In this document: in pieces, positions 1 through 8,864 of the stretch
How positions within the stretch are numbered: position 1 is the stretch's first letter
Layout of the letters: each line of letters opens with the position of its first letter
Source: Bacteroidia bacterium
GTDB lineage: Bacteria > Bacteroidota > Bacteroidia > Chitinophagales > Chitinophagaceae
Assembly (NCBI GenBank): GCA_030426665.1
Contig: JAUHYD010000007.1
Coordinates: 1 to 64,000 of the forward strand
Direction: 5' to 3'
Length of the DNA stretch: 64,000 nucleotides
Notes under the pieces: generated by a model
Told to the model about the DNA's origin: nothing
Database searches by the model: none
Seen by the model: the letters and a program-made list of their open reading frames with translations, nothing else
Translations under genes and position numbers: made by a program

Positions 1-113
1 CGTCGAGTGGAGACCCATTCAGGTCTCAATCGAAGACGATTGTGGATAAAATATTTGAAAAACTAAAAGGTGAAAGTCAAACAAAAACTCTACTTTTAAA
101 CACTACGAATTAA
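1..113 (+). CDS. C-terminal end of an unidentified protein (cut by window edge)
   Basis: An open frame runs from the left edge to a TAA at 111-113 and gives about 36 residues ending in KTLLLNTTN. The composition (DKIFEKLKGE) looks like a real hydrophilic C-terminus. The rest lies outside the window, so no family can be named. The stop falls 1 base before a 12-bp inverted repeat arm at 115-126, so the original C-terminus may have been replaced there. Confidence that it is coding is low. Confidence 0.3.
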   Translation, partial: SSGDPFRSQSKTIVDKIFEKLKGESQTKTLLLNTTN

Positions 114-323
114 AGGGAAGCCTACAACGGGACGGTTTTTGCTGCTTTTGGGACAATCGGGCTTTTGTTCTTTGAGTATGTGAAATTAAACCATGCGTAT
201 CCATACGGCGTAAGCTATGTGAAATTAGTTTCATTGGCATCCATCCCACTAATAGGAGTACCATTAATATTGTCAATAATATTACGAAGAAAAGTTGGCA
301 CAAAAACACGATATATAAAATAG
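114..323 (+). pseudogene. Remnant of a membrane protein C-terminus
   Basis: Reading + strand from 114 gives about 69 residues without a start codon, ending at TAG 321-323. It has two hydrophobic stretches (FAAFGTIGLLFF and LVSLASIPLIGVPLILSII) followed by a basic tail RRKVGTKTRYIK, the pattern of the last transmembrane segments of an integral membrane protein. It starts directly at an inverted-repeat arm and is followed by a good terminator (368-395). I read it as the 3' end of a gene whose 5' part was removed. The opposite-strand frame here is a shadow. Family unknown. Confidence 0.4.
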
Positions 324-519
324 TGTTCTGTTTGAATAGTCTGGCAATACAAATATACGAAAAAGTTACGGCACTAAATATTGAGTGCCGTTTTCATTTA
401 ATCGCCAAACCAATGAAAGCTACTTTTTAATCAATATTGCATACTCTAATTTTACCCCTACTGTTTTGGATAAAACCATATCAAAACGCACATTGTCTAA
501 AACCTTATGTAGGCTTCCC
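115..519. repeat. 12-bp inverted repeat pair bounding a 405-bp segment
   Basis: GGGAAGCCTACA at 115-126 is matched by its exact reverse complement TGTAGGCTTCCC at 508-519. The two arms bound the membrane-protein remnant and its terminator. No clear target-site duplication is visible outside the arms. It could be a small non-autonomous element, an insertion scar, or chance. Confidence 0.35.
368..395 (+). terminator. Rho-independent terminator
   Basis: ACGGCACT (368-375) pairs perfectly with AGTGCCGT (384-391) around an 8-base loop, followed by a T-rich stretch. It sits 45 bases after the stop of the membrane-protein remnant, so it is probably that gene's original terminator. Beyond it, up to 611, only AT-rich sequence and the second inverted-repeat arm are seen. 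Confidence 0.65.
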
Positions 520-611
520 CGAAAATCGCTGATTTAAAAATATAGAAATTGTCTATGTTTTATCGTTTTTTCGGGATATTATGAAAGATTAAAATTGACG
601 TAACGCATTTT

Positions 612-1064
612 CTATTCCCGCTTTTTCCAATCCGGAGAACGAAGCTTTTCCATAAGTCTGTCCGGATACCGACATTCTGTAAACTTATATTTCCGGTAGA
701 GGTCGCGGGCATCTATTGTTGACAGCATAATACGACGCAAGCCCTGCACCCACTCCTGCTCAAACAATATATCGAGCATTTGTGTACATAGTCCCTTCCC
801 TCTATGTGGCTCTTCTACATATACGTCTGCGAGGTAACCGAATGTACTGTAATCGGTAATAATACGCGCAAAACCTATCTGCTTGCCGTCTTTGATTACT
901 CCTACACAATAAGAGTTGTCAAACAGTAGCTTAACCGCATCATACGTAATACCCAAACTCCAATACGCTTCTTCGGATAGCCAACGATGGATATCGACTG
1001 GAAACATCTGGTCTTTGTCAGTCGTAATAGTATATCCCTTATATACGACGGTATTCAATTTCAC
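612..1064 (-). CDS. GNAT family N-acetyltransferase
   Basis: 150 residues, the usual size of a single GNAT domain. The acetyl-CoA pyrophosphate loop is visible as EPHRGKGLCTQM (motif A, Q/RxxGxG/A type) after the beta-strand LADVYV, followed by a typical RIMLSTIDARDLYRKYKF region near the end. The start is GTG (1062-1064), overlapping the ilvE stop by 4 bases (GTGA), so the two are probably translationally coupled. Substrate unknown; GNAT proteins of this small type acetylate amines on small molecules or peptides. It is the last gene of a probable exporter-ilvE-GNAT transcription unit. Confidence 0.85.
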   Translation of the reverse strand: MKLNTVVYKGYTITTDKDQMFPVDIHRWLSEEAYWSLGITYDAVKLLFDNSYCVGVIKDGKQIGFARIITDYSTFGYLADVYVEEPHRGKGLCTQMLDILFEQEWVQGLRRIMLSTIDARDLYRKYKFTECRYPDRLMEKLRSPDWKKRE

Positions 1065-2128
1065 GTGACAGCAAACTTTTCTACAATATTGTTCCAGTTG
1101 TGGGTATCGGGCAGGCGGCCTCTTCTTATTGCCAGCAAATGGTCGCGCAGTTCGTACATTGTCGCATCATCTCCGGTATAGCACTCATAGTCCTCATCGT
1201 CCATAGATATGACGGCTATGGGAGCCACCACTGCAGCGGTACCGGCACCAAATGCCTCTACCCTCTTTCCGCTCTTTAGTGCTGCTACTATCTCTTTGTA
1301 TCGTACAGGACGCTCCTCTACCTTCATGCCCTTCTCTCTGGCTATTGATAAAATGGAATCTCGGGTAACACCATCGAGAATGGACCCGGTAAGAGCAGGC
1401 GTAATCAACGTACCGTCAATAATGAACATGGCATTCATAGTTCCCGACTCTTCGATAAACTCATGTGTCTTGCTATCTGTCCATAACACCTGGTCAAATC
1501 CTTCGGCACGTGCCAGACTCGTAGGGTAATATGCTGCTCCGTAATTACCTCCGCATTTTGCGCTTCCGGTTCCTCCTTCTGCCGCCCGCACATATTTGGT
1601 TTCTACTTTTATACGTAACGGCTGTGTGTAGTATCTGTAGGTGGGACTACAAACGACCATAAACAAATACTCCTCTGACACCTTAACCCCCAAACGCTCT
1701 TCGGATGCAATCATAAACGGGCGTATGTACAGCGAGCCGTCATCATCTGTCGGAATCCAATCGGCATCGAGTCCCACCAAACGGCGAATTGCCCCCTTGA
1801 ACAAGCTTTCAGGAACATCGGGCATGCACATCCTGCTCAGCGACATATTGAACCGACGATAATGCTTATCCATCCTAAAGATATTAATGCTTCCATCGTC
1901 CATCAAAAAGGCCTTCATTCCCTCAAAAACGGTCTGTCCGTAATGCAAACACAGCGTGAGCGGGCTTAAGGTAAGTTCCTGAAATGGCGTGACACGTGCA
2001 TTCTTCCATGATCCATCTTTATACTCAGCAATAAACATGTGCTCGGTTGGTATTTTCCCAAAGGGCAATGTCTTTGTGTCCACTACTTTTCTTTCGGCTT
2101 GTGCTAATACAGAGATCGGATAATCCAT
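1061..2128 (-). CDS. ilvE: Branched-chain amino acid aminotransferase
   Basis: 355 residues, fold type IV PLP enzyme. It catalyses the last step of valine, leucine and isoleucine synthesis, and the first of their breakdown, by exchanging the amino group with 2-oxoglutarate/glutamate. The family motif around the PLP lysine is seen as GGTGSAKCGGNYG (Lys about 191), with LHYGQTVFEGMKAF near residues 61-74 and EESGTMNAMFI in the second half. Length fits the larger (eukaryote-like, BCAT2) class. It starts with ATG 41 bases downstream of the DMT exporter gene on the same strand and overlaps the following acetyltransferase by 4 bases. Confidence 0.95.
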   Translation of the reverse strand: MDYPISVLAQAERKVVDTKTLPFGKIPTEHMFIAEYKDGSWKNARVTPFQELTLSPLTLCLHYGQTVFEGMKAFLMDDGSINIFRMDKHYRRFNMSLSRMCMPDVPESLFKGAIRRLVGLDADWIPTDDDGSLYIRPFMIASEERLGVKVSEEYLFMVVCSPTYRYYTQPLRIKVETKYVRAAEGGTGSAKCGGNYGAAYYPTSLARAEGFDQVLWTDSKTHEFIEESGTMNAMFIIDGTLITPALTGSILDGVTRDSILSIAREKGMKVEERPVRYKEIVAALKSGKRVEAFGAGTAAVVAPIAVISMDDEDYECYTGDDATMYELRDHLLAIRRGRLPDTHNWNNIVEKFAVT

Positions 2129-2169
2129 ATAAATATATTTTAAACGTAAAAATTCAAATTCTCCAAGTG

Positions 2170-3102
2170 TTATGCTTTTGCAACTTCGGGCGGTTTAACC
2201 ACTACTTCGTCCTTTTGCTGATTATATCCACGCCTCACAAAAAACACACTTGTTACTATCGCAATGAAAGCAAGACCAATATAAATATTCAATGCCTCGT
2301 CTAATATCAAATACCCTGCAATAACAGCAATCAGCGGATTGATGTATGCATATATCGTTGCAATGCCAACCGGCAATATATCCAGTACATACTTGTACGC
2401 CGCATAAGACAATACAGAACCGAATATTACCAGATAAAACAGCGATAATACCCCTTCTTTGTTCCACAGTTCAAACCCCGCATAGCTATCTACTGCCGGG
2501 CTAATCATCAGCATCATCAGTCCACCGAATGACAACTGTAAACCGGAGTTAAAAAGGGGGTTAATCTGATCTGCAGCTTTCTTGTTGATTGTGCTACCAA
2601 ACGCCCAACTTGCTGTCGCAATAAATATACAAAAAATACCGCCAAGATATTCAGGTCTGGTAAGGTCTGAAATATTATCTCTAAAAATCAGGCTAACACC
2701 CAATACCCCCATTAACATGCCAATGCCGATTGTCAGATTGAAATGGTCTCTTTTTGAAGACATCAGGTTAAAAAGCACCGCAAAAATCGGCATCATGGAG
2801 CATAACAGTGCGGCTATACCGCTGGGCACATACTTTTCTGCCCAGGTAACACAACCATTGCCTAATGTCAGCATAAGGAAACCGATGATAACCTGAAGTT
2901 TCAGGTTTTTGGCAGAAAAGTCGACCTTCCTGCTAAACATAAGTGCTATCGGCATCAGGATAAGTCCGCCTATCAGTTGACGCATGCCACCAAACAAAAA
3001 CGCAGGATAATGCTGTACCCCTACCCTGATAGCCAGGAAAGTGGTACCCCACGCTATACAAATAAATACCAATGCTATATACGCCTTTGTTTGTCTGGTC
3101 AT
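2170..3102 (-). CDS. DMT superfamily (EamA) transporter
   Basis: 310 residues with about ten hydrophobic segments arranged as two EamA repeats (for example YIALVFICIAWGTTFLAIR at the N-terminus and AFGSTINKKAA before the second repeat). This is typical of inner-membrane drug/metabolite or amino-acid exporters. A charged tail (QQKDEVVVKPPEVAKA) ends the protein. It is transcribed divergently from a MocR-type regulator 117 bases away, and ilvE follows 41 bases downstream. MocR regulators often control a neighbouring transporter, so export of an amino acid or amine is a reasonable guess, but the substrate cannot be read from sequence. Confidence 0.88.
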   Translation of the reverse strand: MTRQTKAYIALVFICIAWGTTFLAIRVGVQHYPAFLFGGMRQLIGGLILMPIALMFSRKVDFSAKNLKLQVIIGFLMLTLGNGCVTWAEKYVPSGIAALLCSMMPIFAVLFNLMSSKRDHFNLTIGIGMLMGVLGVSLIFRDNISDLTRPEYLGGIFCIFIATASWAFGSTINKKAADQINPLFNSGLQLSFGGLMMLMISPAVDSYAGFELWNKEGVLSLFYLVIFGSVLSYAAYKYVLDILPVGIATIYAYINPLIAVIAGYLILDEALNIYIGLAFIAIVTSVFFVRRGYNQQKDEVVVKPPEVAKA

Positions 3103-3194
3103 GAATTGCTCTTAAAATCAGTCGCCCCGCTGACGGGTAATTGTTTCTTGCAAAATTCCAGAATTATTCTGATTAAAAACAGATACAATTTTGC

Positions 3195-3202
3195 TATTTT
3201 TG
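3195..3202 (+). promoter_or_regulatory. TAnnTTTG-type -7 box before the MocR gene
   Basis: TATTTTTG matches the Bacteroidota -7 consensus TAnnTTTG and lies 18 bases before the ATG at 3220. No convincing TTTG -33 element stands at the expected spacing. The 117-base divergent gap is where a MocR protein would bind to control both sides. Confidence 0.35.
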
Positions 3203-3219
3203 ACCATAACAGTTTGCAA

Positions 3220-4659
3220 ATGAAAAGCGCACCAAAAGCCGGAGCCGACCATAAGTACCTGACCATAGCCGACGCCATAGAGCAACAAATAATGAGTCAG
3301 GTGCTAAAAATAGGCGATAAGCTCCCCTCGGTAAGGGTACTGAGTAAGCACCATGACATCAGCGTAAGTACTGTGCTACAAGCGTATTACCACCTTGAGG
3401 GCAAGGGGCTGATAGAGTCGAGGCCCCAGTCGGGATACTATGTGCGGTTTAACCCATCGCGCTTCCCGGGAAAAGTGGATAAAAGCAATCCGCAGCAAAA
3501 CACGCGAAGCAAGAGCGCCGAGAGCATTATAGAAGAAGTGTACGGAGACTTCTCCTATCCGGGAATAACCAGATTTTCCATAAGTGTACCGTCTCCGGAA
3601 ATACTTCCGCTGGCACAATTAAATAAATCGATGGCACAGGCACTAAGAGATTTACCGGCAAATGGCACGCAATATGAGAAAATACAGGGAAACGATCTGT
3701 TGCGTCGGCAAATAGCCCGATGGTCTATGCAATGGGACAGCAATCTAAAGCCCGACGACATTATTACCACTGCGGGATGCATGAATGCCATCTCCTATTG
3801 TTTGATGGCACTTACCAAGCCGGGCGATACCATTGCCGTGGAAAGCCCTGTGTACTTTGGTACGCTGCGGTTTGCCCAAAGTATAGGCCTCAAGGTACTG
3901 GAACTGCCTACGCACCCCGATTATGGTGTGGACCCCGACGATGTAAAAAAGGCAATACAGCAGCACGATATAAAGGCTTGCTTCTTTGTGGCAAACTTCA
4001 GCAATCCGCTGGGATACTGCATGCCCGACGAACAAAAGGAAGCAATAGTAAAACTACTTTCCCTACATGGCATCCCATTAATAGAAGACGACCTGTATGG
4101 CGATGTGTATTTTGGAAAAACAAGACCGAAGTCGTGCAAGAGCTTTGATGAGGAAGGTAATGTGCTTTGGTGCAGTTCCTTCTCAAAAACACTGGCTCCG
4201 GGATATAGAGTTGGCTGGGTAGCCCCGGGGAAGTACTTTGACAAAATCAAACGACTGAAACTCTACCACAGCATTACTACCGGTACTGCCCCTCAGGCGG
4301 CCATTGCGGGTTTCCTGGCAACCGGAAGGTATGAGCGCCACCTGAGGAAACTAAGAAGCACACTGCATGGCAACAGCCTGAATTTTATGCAAGCGATAAA
4401 TACCTATTTCCCTGACGACATAAAAATGACCACTCCGGAAGGTGGGTTCATGTTGTGGCTGGAACTGGACAATAAAATAGATACCTACCGGCTATACACC
4501 GAGGCGATGGCCCACAAAGTTAGCATTGCCCCCGGCACGATGTTCACCCTTCAGGACCGATACCACAACTGTATGCGTATAAGTTATGGCATGCAATGGA
4601 CCCCCAAGATTGAAAATGCGCTAAAAAGACTCGGAAGTCTGGTAAAAGCAGCAAAATAA
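3220..4659 (+). CDS. MocR-type regulator: GntR winged helix fused to class I aminotransferase domain
   Basis: 479 residues from the ATG at 3220. An earlier in-frame start would run into the divergent exporter gene and add residues that match no domain. Residues about 12-76 form a GntR winged-helix DNA-binding domain (GDKLPSVRVLSKHHDIS, then ESRPQSGYYVR). Residues about 115-475 are a fold type I aminotransferase domain with PLP lysine in SSFSKTLAPGYR (Lys about 323) and IEDDLYGD before it. MocR proteins use PLP and an amino compound as effector. The likely targets here are itself and the divergent exporter-ilvE-acetyltransferase genes (inference from position). Confidence 0.9.
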   Translation: MKSAPKAGADHKYLTIADAIEQQIMSQVLKIGDKLPSVRVLSKHHDISVSTVLQAYYHLEGKGLIESRPQSGYYVRFNPSRFPGKVDKSNPQQNTRSKSAESIIEEVYGDFSYPGITRFSISVPSPEILPLAQLNKSMAQALRDLPANGTQYEKIQGNDLLRRQIARWSMQWDSNLKPDDIITTAGCMNAISYCLMALTKPGDTIAVESPVYFGTLRFAQSIGLKVLELPTHPDYGVDPDDVKKAIQQHDIKACFFVANFSNPLGYCMPDEQKEAIVKLLSLHGIPLIEDDLYGDVYFGKTRPKSCKSFDEEGNVLWCSSFSKTLAPGYRVGWVAPGKYFDKIKRLKLYHSITTGTAPQAAIAGFLATGRYERHLRKLRSTLHGNSLNFMQAINTYFPDDIKMTTPEGGFMLWLELDNKIDTYRLYTEAMAHKVSIAPGTMFTLQDRYHNCMRISYGMQWTPKIENALKRLGSLVKAAK

Positions 4660-4774
4660 AGGGGAAGTAAACCGGTAAGTTATTTATTTTGGATAAAGGG
4701 CGTTTTACTGCTGCAATTAATTATTTTTGTTGTGTAATTCAACATTCACAAAATCACTATTTCTTTTTCTGTAA

Positions 4775-6190
4775 ATGGATAATTCTTACACCGACCTCGT
4801 ACACCAGACTTTCGATTTCCCGCAAGAAGGATTCAGCCTGAACGAAAACAACAATCTGCTTTTTAATGACGTGGACATAAAAGCCCTGATTGATAAGTAC
4901 GGCACCCCTTTTAAAATGACATACCTACCCAAAATAGGGATGCAGATTAATAAGGCAAAAAAGATATTTAACGATGCCATCAAAAAGCACCGGTACGACG
5001 GAAAGTATGTGTACTGCTATTGTACAAAGAGTTCTCATTTTTCGTTTATAGTAGAAGAAACATTAAAACATGGCGTAAACCTCGAAACGTCATTTGCATA
5101 CGACATAGACATTATCTGGCAACTGTATAAAAAGAAGAAGATAGACAAAGACATTTTTATCATTTGCAACGGCTTCAAAACGCGGCAGTACACCAGAAAC
5201 ATCTCTCGTCTGATAAACGGAGGATTTAAGAATGTAATCCCGATTATCGACAACAAAAATGAATTTGAAGATTACAAAAAATCTATCCGTTCACCGGAGC
5301 CGGTAAATATAGGGATACGTATTGCGAGCGAAGAAGAACCGACATTTGACTTCTATACTTCACGGTTAGGAATCAGAAAGCGGGATATTCTGGAGTTTTA
5401 TGTTGACCACATAAAGGGCAATGATAAGTTCAGATTGAAAATGCTGCATTTCTTTATGAATAAGGGCATAAAGGACGATGTGTATTACTGGAGCGAACTG
5501 AATAAGGTGCTGCATCTGTACTGTAGACTAAAGAAAGTTTGTCCGGAGCTGGAAGGACTGAACATAGGAGGTGGATTGCCAATTAAACACTCACTCAATT
5601 TTGACTACGATTACAAATACATGATAAACGAGATTGTCTCGACTATCAAGAAAGTTTGTAAGAAAAATAAAGTGGATGTTCCTGACATCTATACAGAGTT
5701 CGGCTCATTTACGGTAGGAGAAGCAGGCGCTGTAGTATATAGTGTATTGGACGAAAAAATGCAGAATGACCGGGAGATATGGTATATGATAGATAGCTCT
5801 TTTATCACTACCCTGCCCGACACATGGGGAATAGGTGAAAAGTTCCTGATGCTGCCAATCAATAAATGGGAGCGGGAATATGCCGAAATACACCTTGGCG
5901 GACTTACCTGCGACAGCCACGACTTCTACACCTCTGAGGAGCATGTAAATGCGGTATTTCTGCCTAAGAGAGAAAAGGAAAAAGGCGCGGAACCCCTATA
6001 TATCGGATTTTTCCACACCGGTGCTTATCAGGACCAGTTAGCCGGTTATGGTGGGATTAAGCACTGTATGGTGCCGTCTCCCAAGCACATTATCGTGGAT
6101 CATGACGAGAATGGCAAAATCGTTGATAGGTTATATGCAAAAGAGCAGACGCCACAAAGCATGCTGAAGATACTCGGTTATGTAAAGTAA
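4775..6190 (+). CDS. Orn/DAP/Arg decarboxylase family protein (probable arginine decarboxylase)
   Basis: 471 residues, alanine-racemase-fold (type III) PLP decarboxylase. The N-terminal barrel carries the PLP lysine in YCYCTKSSHF (Lys about 85), the glycine loop LNIGGGLPIK, and a later GGLTCDSHDF segment with the conserved Cys-Asp of the active site supplied across the dimer. FFHTGAYQ near the end matches the family's Gly-Ala-Tyr motif. It is much shorter than E. coli SpeA (about 630-660) and resembles the compact form that Bacteroidota usually annotate as arginine decarboxylase, which makes agmatine for polyamine synthesis. Substrate is inferred. It stands alone, 115 bases after the MocR gene. 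Confidence 0.8.
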   Translation: MDNSYTDLVHQTFDFPQEGFSLNENNNLLFNDVDIKALIDKYGTPFKMTYLPKIGMQINKAKKIFNDAIKKHRYDGKYVYCYCTKSSHFSFIVEETLKHGVNLETSFAYDIDIIWQLYKKKKIDKDIFIICNGFKTRQYTRNISRLINGGFKNVIPIIDNKNEFEDYKKSIRSPEPVNIGIRIASEEEPTFDFYTSRLGIRKRDILEFYVDHIKGNDKFRLKMLHFFMNKGIKDDVYYWSELNKVLHLYCRLKKVCPELEGLNIGGGLPIKHSLNFDYDYKYMINEIVSTIKKVCKKNKVDVPDIYTEFGSFTVGEAGAVVYSVLDEKMQNDREIWYMIDSSFITTLPDTWGIGEKFLMLPINKWEREYAEIHLGGLTCDSHDFYTSEEHVNAVFLPKREKEKGAEPLYIGFFHTGAYQDQLAGYGGIKHCMVPSPKHIIVDHDENGKIVDRLYAKEQTPQSMLKILGYVK

Positions 6191-6233
6191 TGGACGGCAG
6201 TATTACCATCCGGGTATTGACAACAATAAATCA

Positions 6234-6815
6234 CTAATTCAACTGTGGATCAGTAGGAATATGGGCAAGGTATCTGTAATTGCTACCCAGCAAGCTGATG
6301 GCCTGTTTCCAAAGGTCGTCGTTTTGGGTATCAAAAATCAAATCTTCGGTTGCATCGGCAATGAGCCAGGTGCCTTCTTTTATCTCTGCTTCCAGCTGTC
6401 CCGGCCCCCAACCCGAATACCCTAAGAACAAACGGATATCTTTCTCGGTATAGTTGTGGTTTTGAGTCAGCTCATATAAGTCGTCGAACGATCCGCCCCA
6501 GTAAATACCGGGTGCAATATCTCTACCTCCGAGTAAGCCCGGTTTCCGATGTAGCAGATGCAATGTATCTGTCTGTACAGGACCACCACTATGCACTGAC
6601 GGCCCCGTCATAGACATACCCTCAATGAGTTTCCCCAATTTTATTTCTGTGGCCTGATTCAGCACAAAACCAACAGATCCTTCTTCGCTATGCTCACATA
6701 TCAACACGACAGAGCGAGTAAAATTAGTATCGCTTAACAGAGGCTCTGCAATAAGAATCTGACCCGGCTTTGGTACCACAGACTGTATCGGTGGGTATAT
6801 GCTAAATTGTTTCAT
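6234..6815 (-). CDS. YqgE/AlgH family protein
   Basis: 193 residues covering the whole YqgE/AlgH (DUF179) fold. Family features are the start PKPGQILIAEPLL, VLICEHSEEGSVGFVLN, GGPVQTDTLHLLH and FLGYSGWGPGQLEAEI. The biochemical role is not settled; AlgH affects alginate and quorum-sensing genes in Pseudomonas. It is convergent with the decarboxylase gene and divergent from the pseudouridine synthase gene. Confidence 0.93.
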   Translation of the reverse strand: MKQFSIYPPIQSVVPKPGQILIAEPLLSDTNFTRSVVLICEHSEEGSVGFVLNQATEIKLGKLIEGMSMTGPSVHSGGPVQTDTLHLLHRKPGLLGGRDIAPGIYWGGSFDDLYELTQNHNYTEKDIRLFLGYSGWGPGQLEAEIKEGTWLIADATEDLIFDTQNDDLWKQAISLLGSNYRYLAHIPTDPQLN

Positions 6816-6929
6816 TACTTAAAAATAACAATATTTAGACGAAATACTGAAGTCTAATGACAAATTATTTTGAAAAAATTTACATTGACTTTACGTTCTG
6901 CTAACGAACTATCAAACGAAATTTGATAT

Positions 6930-6937
6930 TATCTTTG
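6930..6937 (+). promoter_or_regulatory. TAnnTTTG -7 box of the pseudouridine synthase gene
   Basis: TATCTTTG is an exact match to the Bacteroidota -7 consensus and ends 4 bases before the ATG at 6942. If used, transcription would start at or very near the start codon, giving an almost leaderless mRNA. The -33 element is not obvious. Confidence 0.4.
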
Positions 6938-6941
6938 TCAA

Positions 6942-8021
6942 ATGCCTGTTGATATTGAATTAGACGACGAATGGAATGAAGAAGACCCGGAAAATGAGCT
7001 CTCGACTGAAGTCGAAGCAAAGACCGAACGCATCAGAATAATTACTGATAAACGACAGGATCCTATCCGTATTGATAAATTTCTTGTGGCTCGCTTAGAG
7101 GGTGCGACAAGAAATAAAGTTCAGCAAGCCATAGATGACGGTTATGTGTTGGTAAACGACAAAGTGGTCAAGGCCAACTACAAAATAAGACCGGACGATT
7201 GCATAGTAGTTTTTGAAACCCGAAATTCCCAACCTGTAGAGGTAGTTCCGGAACCAATACCGCTGGATGTCTTTTATGAAGATGATTCAATAATGATCAT
7301 CAATAAGCCTGCCGGCATGGTAGTACATCCCGGCAGCGGCAACTACACAGGCACATTGGTTAACGGACTTTCGTACTACCTCCAGAAAGACAATGTGGAG
7401 ATTGATACGCTATACCGCGTTGGCCTGGTGCATAGAATAGACAAAGACACTACAGGTTTGCTACTTATCGGCAAAACCGAAGAGGCAATGACTATGCTTT
7501 CTGCTCAATTCAAAAAGCACACGGTTCACCGCAGGTACATTGCACTCGTATGGGGCGACCTACCGGAAAATGAAGGAAGAATAGAAGCTAACATTGGCAG
7601 GAATATCCGGTTCCGAAAGGTCATGGACGTATTTCCGGAGGGTGACCATGGAAAAGAAGCTGTTACGCACTACAAAGTCCTTGAACGATTTAATTATGTA
7701 ACACTTGTGGAGCTACGCCTTGAAACAGGCAGAACCCACCAGATAAGGGTGCATATGAAACACATCGGCCATCCGCTTTTTAATGATGCGTCCTACGGTG
7801 GCAACCGAATAGTAAAGGGCACAGTTTTTACAAAATACAAACAGTTTGTAGATAATTGCTTTGCCATTCTGCCCCGACAAGCTTTGCATGCAAAGGAACT
7901 TGGGTTCAAGCATCCAACAACGGGAGAGTGGGTTCAGTTTGATTCTGAGCTACCGGAAGACATGACAAAAGTGATAGAGAAGTGGCGGACGTATGCCTCC
8001 GGCCTTTCCCGACGTATGTGA
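6942..8021 (+). CDS. RluA family (RluD-like) 23S rRNA pseudouridine synthase
   Basis: 359 residues. After an acidic N-terminal extension of about 40 residues comes an S4 RNA-binding domain (RIDKFLVARLEGATRNKVQQ, then DGYVLVNDKVVKANYKI). The catalytic domain contains NKPAGMVVHPG and the signature HRIDKDTTGLLL, whose Asp (about 167) is the catalytic residue of the family, and ETGRTHQIRVHMKHIGHP. RluD makes pseudouridines in helix 69 of 23S rRNA; whether this is RluD or another RluA member is not certain. The queuosine-precursor transporter follows 45 bases later on the same strand. Confidence 0.92.
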   Translation: MPVDIELDDEWNEEDPENELSTEVEAKTERIRIITDKRQDPIRIDKFLVARLEGATRNKVQQAIDDGYVLVNDKVVKANYKIRPDDCIVVFETRNSQPVEVVPEPIPLDVFYEDDSIMIINKPAGMVVHPGSGNYTGTLVNGLSYYLQKDNVEIDTLYRVGLVHRIDKDTTGLLLIGKTEEAMTMLSAQFKKHTVHRRYIALVWGDLPENEGRIEANIGRNIRFRKVMDVFPEGDHGKEAVTHYKVLERFNYVTLVELRLETGRTHQIRVHMKHIGHPLFNDASYGGNRIVKGTVFTKYKQFVDNCFAILPRQALHAKELGFKHPTTGEWVQFDSELPEDMTKVIEKWRTYASGLSRRM

Positions 8022-8066
8022 TATTTTGCTTCGATGCAAAACTGTAATTGATTAAATTGCGGCTGT

Positions 8067-8852
8067 ATGATTCATAAAATATTGGGAGACAAGCCTACCA
8101 AACTATTCCTTGTTTTATCCTCATTTTTTGTTGCCAATGCATTGATTGCAGAGTGTATAGGGGGCAAGTTATTCTCGCTAGAAAAGGTGTTCGGGATGAC
8201 ACCAGTGCCATTTTCTCTATTGGGCGAAGACGGGCTCACCTATACCCTAACCTGTGGCGTATTGCTGTGGCCGTTTGAGTTCATAATGACCGATATCGTC
8301 AACGAATATTACGGCCCTAAGGCGGTACGGCGAATATCCTATACGGCAATCGGTCTGATTTGCTACGCCTTTGTGATGTTCTATCTGGCAATAGGCATAC
8401 CAGCAGACACCTCTTTCTGGACGGGCAGTCAGCAGCAAAACGGCATACCCGATATGCAATCTGCATTCTCCGGCATATTCGGACAAGGCATGTGGATTAT
8501 AGCCGGCAGTCTAGTGGCATTCCTTGTCAGTCAGTTGGTAGATGTTTGGGTCTTTCAAAAAATTAAGCGGGTTACCGGAGAAAGAAAAGTATGGCTTCGG
8601 GCAACCGGATCGACGGTGGTTTCACAACTTGTTGACAGCTTCATTGTTTTGTACATAGCCTTCAAAATAGGTAAAGACTGGAGCTACCAACGAGTATTGG
8701 CTATCTGTTTGGTCAACTACTCTTACAAGTTTGTAATGGCAATTGTCCTTACTCCGCTCATCTACCTGATTGAGAAAATTATGGACACCTACCTCGGTGA
8801 GCAAACTTCTAAGGAAATGAAACTGGCAGCCATGTCAAAAGAAGAAGCGTAA
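8067..8852 (+). CDS. Queuosine precursor transporter (YhhQ/VUT family)
   Basis: 261 residues with about six hydrophobic segments. The family hallmark FEFIMTDIVNEYYGPKAVR (conserved DxxNE.YG) is present near residues 70-90, and the late segments VSQLVDSFIVLYIAF and VNYSYKFVMAIVLTPLIYL match the family. YhhQ proteins import preQ0/preQ1, precursors of the tRNA wobble base queuosine. No preQ1 riboswitch is possible in the 45-base gap upstream, so it is probably co-transcribed with the pseudouridine synthase; both products serve RNA modification. Confidence 0.9.
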   Translation: MIHKILGDKPTKLFLVLSSFFVANALIAECIGGKLFSLEKVFGMTPVPFSLLGEDGLTYTLTCGVLLWPFEFIMTDIVNEYYGPKAVRRISYTAIGLICYAFVMFYLAIGIPADTSFWTGSQQQNGIPDMQSAFSGIFGQGMWIIAGSLVAFLVSQLVDVWVFQKIKRVTGERKVWLRATGSTVVSQLVDSFIVLYIAFKIGKDWSYQRVLAICLVNYSYKFVMAIVLTPLIYLIEKIMDTYLGEQTSKEMKLAAMSKEEA

Positions 8853-8864
8853 ACACCAGCCTGT

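Noticed and set aside
103-309. 68-residue minus-strand frame
   Set aside because: The plus-strand reading has a coherent membrane-protein C-terminus and a terminator, so the minus frame is taken as a shadow.
8022-8066. preQ1 riboswitch before the queuosine-precursor transporter
   Set aside because: The 45-base gap shows no preQ1-type hairpin plus A-rich tail, so this is not supported.
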